Shown here: one piece after another, positions 7,474 through 14,071 of the stretch
Layout: every line of letters starts with the position of its first letter
How positions within the stretch are numbered: the first letter of the stretch is position 1
Source of the DNA: Sulfuriferula multivorans
GTDB lineage: Bacteria > Pseudomonadota > Gammaproteobacteria > Burkholderiales > Thiobacillaceae
Direction: 5' to 3'
DNA: 15,711 nt
NCBI GenBank assembly: GCA_010365175.1
Contig: JAAFGW010000032.1
Coordinates: 1 to 15,711 of the forward strand
The notes under the pieces: model-generated
Databases searched by the model: none
Told to the model about the DNA's origin: nothing
What the model saw: the letters and a program-made list of their open reading frames with translations, nothing else
Made by a program: the position numbers and the translations under genes

Positions 7474-7664
7474 AAGTGTGGCAATACACCTGTCTCGCTT
7501 TCAATTTGGGAACACACTTCCGGGCTAATACTCTTCATTACTGCACGGGCAAAGCCTTGGCCTTAGCCCGTCGTCCTGAATGCTTTGCGGTTTCACATAG
7601 AGGTTGCCACCTGGCGCGGCTGCTATGCGGACCGGTCAAGGAAACGACGAACAAGGAGATTGTC

Positions 7665-7864
7665 ATGAATCGCACGACGATTTCATCGGAATCACCGACG
7701 TCCCTTTCCCCAAGAACAATCAGGTATTGGCCTAACTGTTTAATGGCCATGACGCGAGCAGCGAGCCCATTGATGAACTGTGTGAGCACATCCCAGGCCC
7801 ACAATGTGGCGGCGAAGGTGTTTCGCCTGATGCAGGGGGCTCAGTCACGGCCTACCCAGCTTGA
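7665..7864 (+). pseudogene. decayed C-terminal fragment of a spondin-domain-like secreted protein
   Basis: The 458 bp between gpsA and trmL holds no intact gene. From about 7673 to 7864 one frame reads as protein-like sequence, with a single TAA at 7733-7735 inside it: DDFIGITDVPFPKNNQVLA, stop, LFNGHDASSEPIDELCEHIP, then GPQCGGEGVSPDAGG. As I remember the family, this resembles the C-terminal part of bacterial spondin-domain proteins, where a 'DAG(S/T)E..DELC..IPGP.CGG.G.SP' stretch precedes a conserved histidine-rich end. That end is missing: after DAGG the frame becomes unrelated and stops at 7862. A strong AAGGAG with an ATG 6 nt later (7665) sits just before it in another frame, as if an internal deletion joined the old start to the C-terminal region. 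The family match was not tested by search. Confidence 0.5.
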
Positions 7865-7890
7865 TCAAAATGCCTCAAGTCAATTTCGAT

Positions 7891-8355
7891 TTAAACACCA
7901 CCCGTAAATCCAATTTGCCGCCAGGCTTCAAACACAACAACACTGACGGCGTTGGACAGGTTCATGCTGCGTGAACCCGGCAACATAGGCAATCGCAGGC
8001 GCTGCTCCGAGTCGAATTGCGCCAGAATATTGGGCGGCAAACCGCGCGACTCGGGTCCGAACAGCAGCACATCACCCGCCTGAAATTCGATATCAGCATA
8101 GCGCGTGCTGCCTTTGGTCGTCAGTGCAAACCAGCGCCGGTCTGGCAAAGCCAGCCTCGCTGCACCCCAGCCTGAATGCACGTGCACGGACGCCATGTCG
8201 TGATAATCCAGCCCGGCACGGGCGACCTGTTTGTCACTGAGATCAAACCCCATTGGCTCAATCAAATGCAAATGACAGCCGGTATTGGCGGCCAGTCGGA
8301 TGAGGTTGCCGGTGTTGGGCGGAATTTCGGGTTGAAACAAAACGATGTCAAACAT
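7891..8355 (-). CDS. trmL: tRNA (cytidine/uridine-34 2'-O)-methyltransferase TrmL
   Basis: TrmL is a SPOUT-fold enzyme that methylates the 2'-hydroxyl of the wobble base of certain tRNA-Leu species, using S-adenosylmethionine. The 154-residue product has the family length and motifs: the N-terminal LFQPEIPPNTGNLIRLAANT, FGPESRGLP at 99-107, and the C-terminal knot sequence NLSNAVSVVVFEAWRQ at 132-147, which binds the cofactor and forms the dimer interface. The gene is divergent from gshA across only 44 bp. In E. coli trmL is also near gpsA (gpsA-cysE-trmL) but on the same strand; here it is inverted and cysE is missing. The 3' end lies near the spondin-like remnant. Confidence 0.95.
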   Translation of the reverse strand: MFDIVLFQPEIPPNTGNLIRLAANTGCHLHLIEPMGFDLSDKQVARAGLDYHDMASVHVHSGWGAARLALPDRRWFALTTKGSTRYADIEFQAGDVLLFGPESRGLPPNILAQFDSEQRLRLPMLPGSRSMNLSNAVSVVVFEAWRQIGFTGGV

Positions 8356-8399
8356 CTGGCTTGGCCTAAAATGAGAAAACTCTTGGAAGCCGCTATTCT
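8356..8399. promoter_or_regulatory. 44-bp divergent intergenic region between trmL and gshA
   Basis: The two start codons face away from each other across 44 bp, so any promoters must overlap each other or the coding regions. A plus-strand TAAAAT (8367-8372) could be a -10 box for gshA, but no good -35 box lies 16-18 bp upstream. GGAAG at 8384-8388 may serve gshA translation. Confidence 0.3.
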
Positions 8400-9680
8400 A
8401 TGGTCCCTTACCTCACTACCGCACTCACTGGCCCGTTACTGGCCCTGGAAAAACGTTTGCTCGACTCGCAGCCGACAATCGAGCACTGGTTCCGCCAGCA
8501 ATGGAAAGAACAAGCCGCGCCGTTTTACACGTCAGTGGACATCCGCAACGCCGGTTTCAAGCTCGCACCCGTCGACACCAATCTTTTCCCGGGCGGGTTC
8601 AACAACCTCAACCCCTCTTTCATGTCGCTGTCGATTCACGCAGCAATGGGTGCAGTGGAAAAAATTTGTCCCGATGCGCAGCGGTTGTTGCTGATACCCG
8701 AGAATCACACGCGCAACACGTTCTATCTGCAGAACGTCGCCGTGCTCGCCCACATCCTGCGGCAGACCGGGCTCATCGTTCGTATCGGAACGCTAATACC
8801 TGAAATTACCGAACCCACCACGCTGGAACTTCCGGCTGGCGGCCGGCTCACGCTCGAACCCCTGGTGCGCAAAGGCGACCGCATCGGGCTTGAAGATTTT
8901 GATCCCTGCGCTGTGCTGCTTAACAATGATCTGTCAGCGGGCGTTCCGGACATATTGCAGGGTATCGAGCAAACCATCATGCCGCCGCTGCACGCGGGTT
9001 GGGCGACACGCCGGAAGTCACGCCATTTTGCTGCCTATCAACATGTCGCCAGTGAATTTGCACGACTGGTGGACATTGATCCCTGGCTAATCGACCCCTA
9101 CTTCAATCAGTGCGGCAAGATCGATTTTCAGGCGCGGCAAGGTGAAGACTGCCTGGCCGAAAAGGTCGGCGACATGCTGGAAAAAATCCGTATCAAATAT
9201 GATGAATACGGCATCGACCAACCGCCCTTCGTTATCGTCAAAGCCGACGCCGGCACTTACGGCATGGGCATCATGACGGTGAAATCGCCGGATGACGTGC
9301 GCGAGCTTAACCGCAAGCAGCGCAACAAAATGGCGGTTGGGAAGGAAGGCCTTGCATTCAGCGAGGTGCTGATCCAGGAAGGCGTTTACACGTTTGAAAG
9401 CATCAACGATGCAGTCGCTGAGCCCGTGGTCTATATGCTCGACAATTTCGTTGTTGGCGGCTTTTATCGCGTACACACGGGCCGTGGATCGGATGAAAAT
9501 CTCAACAGCCCCGGCATGCATTTCGTACCCCTGGCATTTGACGACACCTGCGTCATGCCTGACCGCAGCGCCAACCCCGATGCCAGCCCCAACCGCTTTT
9601 ATGCCTATGGCGTGATTGCACGGCTGGCGATGCTGGCAGCCAGCATCGAACTTGACGACGCCTTGAACGAAGTCTCATGA
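8400..9680 (+). CDS. gshA: glutamate-cysteine ligase, 'T. ferrooxidans-type'
   Basis: This enzyme carries out the first step of glutathione synthesis, the ATP-dependent joining of glutamate and cysteine in the cytoplasm. The 426-residue product resembles the distinct proteobacterial gshA family first recognised in Acidithiobacillus ferrooxidans, not the E. coli or plant types. Seen features include VDIRNAGFKLAPVDTNLFPGGFNN near residues 42-65, LLIPENHTRNTFY, a glycine-rich VKADAGTYGMGIMTVKSP segment that looks like a nucleotide-binding loop, and a C-terminal NFVVGGFYRVHT stretch. Pairing with gshB strongly supports the assignment: the stop overlaps the gshB ATG as ATGA, which implies translational coupling and balanced synthesis. 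The start at 8400 follows GGAAG by 11 nt. Confidence 0.93.
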   Translation: MVPYLTTALTGPLLALEKRLLDSQPTIEHWFRQQWKEQAAPFYTSVDIRNAGFKLAPVDTNLFPGGFNNLNPSFMSLSIHAAMGAVEKICPDAQRLLLIPENHTRNTFYLQNVAVLAHILRQTGLIVRIGTLIPEITEPTTLELPAGGRLTLEPLVRKGDRIGLEDFDPCAVLLNNDLSAGVPDILQGIEQTIMPPLHAGWATRRKSRHFAAYQHVASEFARLVDIDPWLIDPYFNQCGKIDFQARQGEDCLAEKVGDMLEKIRIKYDEYGIDQPPFVIVKADAGTYGMGIMTVKSPDDVRELNRKQRNKMAVGKEGLAFSEVLIQEGVYTFESINDAVAEPVVYMLDNFVVGGFYRVHTGRGSDENLNSPGMHFVPLAFDDTCVMPDRSANPDASPNRFYAYGVIARLAMLAASIELDDALNEVS

Positions 9681-10630
9681 AGCTGCTCTTCGTCATCGAT
9701 CCCCTGGCAGGCCTCAAAGCCTACAAGGACAGTTCGGTCGCGATGATGCGTGCAGCGGCGGCACGGGGTCATACCGTCTGCACCACCGAAGCACGCCAAC
9801 TATTTATTCAGGATGGGTACGCACGCGCTGCCTGTGCCACGCTCGAAGTACGCAACGACGACGACTGGTATTCCATTCTCCATACCGACACCCTGACGTT
9901 AAAAGATTTCAACGCCGTGGTGATGCGTACCGACCCCCCCGTGGATACCGACTACCTGCTCGCCACCCATCTGCTGAGCATTGCAGAGGACAACGGTGCG
10001 CGGGTATTGAATCGTCCGTCATGTTTACGCGACTTCAACGAAAAACTGGCGATTCTCCACTTTCCTCGCTTCATTACGCCAACACTGGCTAGTGCTGACG
10101 CGGCCCTCATCAACACGTTTCTTGATGAACACCTCGACATCATCGTCAAGCCACTGACCGAAATGGGCGGCAGCGGCATATTCCGCCTGACCTTGACCGA
10201 CCCCAACCGCAATGCCATTCTGGAAACCCTCACCCAACATGGGCGCCGGGCCATCATGGCACAGCGCTATTTGCCCGCGATCAGTGAGGGTGACAAGCGC
10301 ATCCTGCTGATCGATGGCACGGTGGTACCGTGGGCGCTGGCGCGCATTCCCAAGGCGGGTGAAACACGCGGCAACCTCGCTGCAGGAGGCACCGCCCGCG
10401 CACAACCCTTGTCCGCACGTGACCTGGTCATCGCCGAAACCATCGCCCCCTGGGCCCGCCAACACGGTATTTTCCTCGCTGGACTCGATGTCATTGGCAA
10501 CCACCTCACCGAAATCAATGTCACCAGCCCAACCGGCTTTCAGGAAATCACCGCGCAAAGTGGCCACGATGTGGCCGCTCAATTCATCGCGGCCATTGAG
10601 CGAAATTGTTCAAACAGTATTCGCATTTGA
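9677..10630 (+). CDS. gshB: glutathione synthetase
   Basis: This enzyme adds glycine to gamma-glutamylcysteine using ATP, completing glutathione synthesis in the cytoplasm. The 317-residue product has the normal length and ATP-grasp layout. It shows MRTDPPVD at 83-90, NRPSCLRDFNEKL at 112-124, the ATP-binding VKPLTEMGGSGIFR at 157-170, the GGTARA loop near 237-242, and the metal-binding C-terminal stretch with D271, E279 and N281 in the GLDVIGNHLTEIN region. It begins inside the gshA stop (ATGA overlap) and its own stop overlaps the probable TTG start of apbE. Its product feeds the glutaredoxin encoded upstream. Confidence 0.97.
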   Translation: MKLLFVIDPLAGLKAYKDSSVAMMRAAAARGHTVCTTEARQLFIQDGYARAACATLEVRNDDDWYSILHTDTLTLKDFNAVVMRTDPPVDTDYLLATHLLSIAEDNGARVLNRPSCLRDFNEKLAILHFPRFITPTLASADAALINTFLDEHLDIIVKPLTEMGGSGIFRLTLTDPNRNAILETLTQHGRRAIMAQRYLPAISEGDKRILLIDGTVVPWALARIPKAGETRGNLAAGGTARAQPLSARDLVIAETIAPWARQHGIFLAGLDVIGNHLTEINVTSPTGFQEITAQSGHDVAAQFIAAIERNCSNSIRI

Positions 10631-11643
10631 AGCTGACCACTCTAATCAGCAAAGCCCAGAACGGTCTGGTCCTGATTCTGCTTTGCGGGCTTGCTGCGTG
10701 CAGTCCGCCCCCACTGGTGCAGCAGCAAGCTTATGTGTTTGGCACCTTGGTGGAAGTGAGTGTCTACGGTGTGCCGGAGGCGCACGCCCAGCGCGCGCTG
10801 ACTGCGGTGCTGGCCCGCTTCGACACCTTGCACCGCACCCTGCACGCGTGGCAACCCAGTGATCTGTCTCGTCTCAACACGGCCTTGGCCCACGGCCAAC
10901 GTGCCCCCGTTTCACCCGAACTGGCCGAGATGCTGCGCGATGTGCAAGCCTTGTCCAACCAATCTGGCGATTTGTTCAATCCGGCCATAGGCGGACTGAT
11001 CGCGCTGTGGGGGTTTCATACCGATGCGCCTCAGTCACGCGTGCCGAATGCTGCCGCCATTGCGCGCTGGGTGAAAGATGCGCCACGCATGCGTGATCTG
11101 CATATCGAACACAACACCGTCTGGAGCGACAACCCGACTGTGCAACTGGACCTCGGCGGCTATGCCAAGGGAGCCGCCCTCGATGACGCGGTGCGCATAC
11201 TCAAGGCTCAGGACATCCGTAACGCACTGGTCAACATTGGTGGCAATGTGATCGCGCTGGGCACGCACGGCGAGCGTCCCTGGCGGGTGGGCATCCAGCA
11301 TCCGCGCAAACCGGGCACGCTGGCCACGCTGGATTTACGCGATGGCGAGGCGATCGGCACGTCGGGCGATTACCAGCGCTATTTCGAAGTGGCCGGGCAT
11401 CGCTACAGCCATTTGATCGACCCGCGCACCGGCAGGCCCGCAACAGGCATGCAATCGGTCACGGTTCTGGTGGCGGGGAAACGCGCCGGCACGCGCTCGG
11501 ACGCCTTGTCTAAACCCCTGTTCATCGACGGCGCCGGGCACCTGGCAGAACACGCCCTCCGCATGAACGTTGCCGACTATCTTGCTGTGGATGCCAACGG
11601 TCAAATTCATGTCTCTCCTGCGATGACGGCCCGTCTTCGCTAG
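10627..11643 (+). CDS. apbE: FAD:protein FMN transferase (ApbE lipoprotein)
   Basis: ApbE transfers FMN from FAD to a threonine of target flavoproteins outside the cytoplasm, such as NqrC/RnfG-type subunits. From the TTG at 10627 the product is 338 residues, with a lipoprotein signal: basic start, hydrophobic core and lipobox LAAC with Cys25. Family motifs follow: the DLGGYAKGAALD glycine-rich site, NIGGNVIALG, GTSGDYQR, HLIDPRTGRPA and the metal-site region RSDALSKPL. No ATG is available. A TTG at 10606 is also in frame, but 10627 overlaps the gshB stop as TTGA and gives a better signal peptide. Both lack a clear ribosome-binding site, so translation probably depends on coupling to gshB. No flavoprotein target gene is present in the window. 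Confidence 0.93.
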   Translation: MKLTTLISKAQNGLVLILLCGLAACSPPPLVQQQAYVFGTLVEVSVYGVPEAHAQRALTAVLARFDTLHRTLHAWQPSDLSRLNTALAHGQRAPVSPELAEMLRDVQALSNQSGDLFNPAIGGLIALWGFHTDAPQSRVPNAAAIARWVKDAPRMRDLHIEHNTVWSDNPTVQLDLGGYAKGAALDDAVRILKAQDIRNALVNIGGNVIALGTHGERPWRVGIQHPRKPGTLATLDLRDGEAIGTSGDYQRYFEVAGHRYSHLIDPRTGRPATGMQSVTVLVAGKRAGTRSDALSKPLFIDGAGHLAEHALRMNVADYLAVDANGQIHVSPAMTARLR

Positions 11644-11672
11644 AATGCTGCTTTTAGTCTGACATTTATCCA

Positions 11673-12089
11673 ATGATAGGCATACTCATCGTCGCTCACG
11701 GTTCGCTCGCCGACAGTCTGGTCGACTGCGCTGCGCACGTACTGGGCCAGCGTCCAGAAAAACTCGCCACGCTGGATTTCATCGGCCATGCCGATCCGGA
11801 TGAGCGCCAGAGGGCCTTGCAATCACGCCTGGCCGAGTTGGATGAAGGCGACGGCATCCTGGTGCTGACCGATGTGTACGGCGCCACACCCAGCAACACC
11901 TTGTGCCGGCTTCTTGAACCGGCTCACATCGAAGGGATATCCGGTGTCAATCTGCCGATGCTGATCAAAGCCTTGAACTACCGCGATTCCCTCCCCCTGC
12001 CCCAACTGATCGTAAAAATTGTCGAAGGTGGGCGTAACAGCATTAACCATATTTCCGAGACCATGTGCCATGCAGCAACGGGACGTTGA
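11673..12089 (+). CDS. PTS EIIA component, mannose family
   Basis: This 138-residue cytoplasmic phosphocarrier has the EIIA-Man fold. The phospho-accepting histidine is His9 in the N-terminal IGILIVAHGSLADSL. The LTDVYGATPSN loop at 66-75 and GVNLPMLIKAL at 91-101 match the family. In sugar-transporting systems this protein passes phosphate to EIIB and a permease. Neither is encoded here, and the gene is followed directly by ptsH and ptsI, a layout common in betaproteobacteria where the set is thought to be regulatory. The end overlaps the ptsH start by 20 bp. A 29-bp gap separates it from apbE; TAGAAT at 11641-11646 could be a -10 box, but no partner -35 box was found. No strong ribosome-binding site is seen. 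Confidence 0.92.
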   Translation: MIGILIVAHGSLADSLVDCAAHVLGQRPEKLATLDFIGHADPDERQRALQSRLAELDEGDGILVLTDVYGATPSNTLCRLLEPAHIEGISGVNLPMLIKALNYRDSLPLPQLIVKIVEGGRNSINHISETMCHAATGR

Positions 12090-12339
12090 AATCATGAACA
12101 AACTGGGGCTGCATGCGCGCCCCTCGGCCAAGTTGACCCAGTTGGCATCCCAATACAAAAGTGACGTATTCATGGCGCGCAATGGTCGTCGCATCAATGC
12201 CAAAAGCATCATGGGCGTGATGATGCTGGCTGCCGCCAAAGGCAGCACCGTCACGCTGGAAACCGATGGGGAAGACGAGCAGGAAGCGATCGACGCATTG
12301 GCCAACCTGATTAGCAGCGGATTCGGGGAAGAATTGTGA
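12070..12339 (+). CDS. ptsH: phosphocarrier protein HPr
   Basis: HPr takes phosphate from EI and passes it to EIIA. The ATG at 12070 gives an 89-residue protein with the active-site histidine at position 15 in NKLGLHARPSA and Ser46 in NAKSIMGVMML, exactly the standard numbering. This supports this start over an upstream in-frame codon at 12019 inside the EIIA gene. Keeping Ser46 in a well-formed site suggests control by HPr kinase/phosphorylase (HprK), which many betaproteobacteria have; hprK is not in this window. The gene overlaps the EIIA gene by 20 bp and its stop overlaps the ptsI GTG start (GTGA), so the three are probably translated as a coupled unit. Confidence 0.95.
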   Translation: MQQRDVEIMNKLGLHARPSAKLTQLASQYKSDVFMARNGRRINAKSIMGVMMLAAAKGSTVTLETDGEDEQEAIDALANLISSGFGEEL

Positions 12340-14060
12340 GTTTTTCCCTGCATGGAATTGGCGTTTCAGGCGGCATTGCCATCGGCTATGCGCATCTGGC
12401 GTCCAGTGCACGTGTCGAAGTGCCGCAATACATGCTCGAGCGCAAATACGTCAAGGCGGAACTCGCGCGTTTTGAAGACGCAATCCACACCACGCGTGCC
12501 GAACTCGAGACCTTGCGCAGCCATATTCCGCCTAATGCACCGGCAGAGCTTTCGGTGTTTCTGGATATGCACCTGATGTTCCTTGGCGATTCGATGATCG
12601 CCGAAGAACCCAAGCGCCTGATCCGCGAAACACAATGCAACGCCGAGTGGGCGCTTGCGCAGCAGATGGATGCACTGGTGGCACGCTTCGAGGAAATCGA
12701 TGATGCCTATCTGCGTAGCCGCCAGGAAGATGTCGTACAAGTTGTGCAGCGTGTACTCAAAGTATTGACTGGCCATCCCAGCCACTTACCGCTGGATATC
12801 GACTTCGATGTCGAGCGCATTCTGGTCGCACACGAACTCTCACCAGCCGACATGGTGTTGTTCAAAAACGTGCACTTCGCAGCGTTCATCACCGACCTTG
12901 GTGGCGCCACTTCACACACCGCGATTCTGGCGCGCGGCATGGCCATGCCGTCTGTGATGGCCCTGCACAATGCGCGGGGTTTGATTCGAGATCACGACCT
13001 GTTGATTGTCGATGGCCGCGATGGCGTCGTGGTCGTCAATCCGGACGAATCTGTTTTAACCGAATACCGGTTGAGACAAAACCAGTGGCGCATCGACACC
13101 GACAAACTGAAGCGCCTGAAAACCAGCAAATCCGCAACGCTCGATGGCACCCCCATCGAACTGATGGCGAACATTGAATTGCTGCAGGACGTGGATGCAG
13201 TGAAAACAGCCGGGGCCCACGGCGTGGGATTGTTCCGCAGCGAGTTTCTGTTCCTGAACCGCGACGATTTACCCACCGAAGACGAACAATACGAGTCCTA
13301 CAAAGCCGTGGCCGAAGCCTTGAATGGCAAACCGGTCACCATCCGGACGCTGGATCTGGGGGCAGACAAACAGGCACCCTGGGGTCACACCGTAGCCGAC
13401 AATCCAGCTCTGGGCCTGCGTGCAATCCGCTTGTGCCTGGCCGAACCCGGGTTGTTTCATACTCAGCTCCGCGCGATTTTACGGGCATCGCAACATGGTC
13501 AGATCCGTATGCTGATCCCCATGCTGGTCAGTTTTAACGAGCTTCGGCAAACCCTGCTGCGCATTGAAGAAGCGCGTGTTTCTTTGAGAAAAGACGGGCT
13601 GAAGTTTGACGAGAATATTCCTGTCGGCGGCATGATTGAAGTCCCTGCAGCCGCACTCTCGGCCGGGTTTTTTGCCGAACATCTGGATTTTCTATCGATC
13701 GGAACCAATGATCTGATTCAGTACACGCTTGCGATCGACCGTGCAGACGACAGCGTCGCACACCTTTACGATCCGCTGCATCCAGCAGTACTCCACCTGA
13801 TTCAGCACACCATTCGTGCGGGTGCAAAACTCGGCAAGCCGGTGTCTGTTTGCGGCGAGATGGCAGGAGACCCATCGCTGACGCGACTCTTGCTGGCCCT
13901 GGGTTTAAGGTCATTTTCAATGCAGCCTGCCAGTTTGCTGCAGGTCAAGCAGCAGATCCTGAAGTCGCATCTGGAAGAATTGTCCCCAACCCTCCAGCGC
14001 CTTCTAAAAAACACCGATCCAGATAAAACAGCGGGGTTATTGAATCGTCTCAACACCTGA
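12336..14060 (+). CDS. ptsI: PTS Enzyme I, phosphoenolpyruvate-protein phosphotransferase
   Basis: EI starts the phosphorelay by taking phosphate from phosphoenolpyruvate and passing it to HPr. The 574-residue product matches E. coli EI (575). It has the N-terminal LHGIGVSGGIAIG, the helical HPr-binding part, the phosphohistidine site GGATSHTAILAR with His194, and the C-terminal PEP-binding barrel with GLFRSEFLFLNR, LDLGADKQ and the catalytic cysteine Cys506 in VSVCGEMAGD. There is no N-terminal GAF domain, so this is not the nitrogen-PTS form EI-Ntr (PtsP). The start is GTG overlapping the ptsH stop. The gene ends 6 bp from the convergent dynamin-like gene, and a small hairpin covers both stops. 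Confidence 0.97.
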   Translation: MSFSLHGIGVSGGIAIGYAHLASSARVEVPQYMLERKYVKAELARFEDAIHTTRAELETLRSHIPPNAPAELSVFLDMHLMFLGDSMIAEEPKRLIRETQCNAEWALAQQMDALVARFEEIDDAYLRSRQEDVVQVVQRVLKVLTGHPSHLPLDIDFDVERILVAHELSPADMVLFKNVHFAAFITDLGGATSHTAILARGMAMPSVMALHNARGLIRDHDLLIVDGRDGVVVVNPDESVLTEYRLRQNQWRIDTDKLKRLKTSKSATLDGTPIELMANIELLQDVDAVKTAGAHGVGLFRSEFLFLNRDDLPTEDEQYESYKAVAEALNGKPVTIRTLDLGADKQAPWGHTVADNPALGLRAIRLCLAEPGLFHTQLRAILRASQHGQIRMLIPMLVSFNELRQTLLRIEEARVSLRKDGLKFDENIPVGGMIEVPAAALSAGFFAEHLDFLSIGTNDLIQYTLAIDRADDSVAHLYDPLHPAVLHLIQHTIRAGAKLGKPVSVCGEMAGDPSLTRLLLALGLRSFSMQPASLLQVKQQILKSHLEELSPTLQRLLKNTDPDKTAGLLNRLNT

Positions 14061-14071
14061 CTCGCGTCAGG
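14056..14071. terminator. hairpin covering both stop codons of convergent ptsI and the dynamin-like gene
   Basis: The sequence cctgac-tcgc-gtcagg forms a perfect 6-bp stem with a 4-nt loop. It contains the ptsI TGA in one arm and the complement of the opposite gene's TGA in the other. It could act on transcripts from both sides, but no T tract follows on either strand, so true intrinsic termination is uncertain. Confidence 0.35.

Noticed and set aside
7314..7664. Open frame running from the gpsA 3' end into the gpsA-trmL gap
   Set aside because: Its first part is a shadow of gpsA and the rest resembles no protein; only the segment from 7665 was kept for discussion.
7433..7664. Possible sigma-70 promoters such as TTGGGA/TAATAC (7506-7531) and TTGCCA/TATGCG (7604-7629)
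   Set aside because: The spacers are only 14 bp and the boxes match poorly.
10025..10582. A 185-codon minus-strand open frame inside gshB
   Set aside because: It is antisense to a clear ATP-grasp gene and has no recognisable motif; high-GC coding DNA often leaves such frames open.
12019..12069. Upstream extension of ptsH inside the EIIA gene
   Set aside because: The start at 12070 places the active His at 15 and the regulatory Ser at 46, the standard HPr positions.
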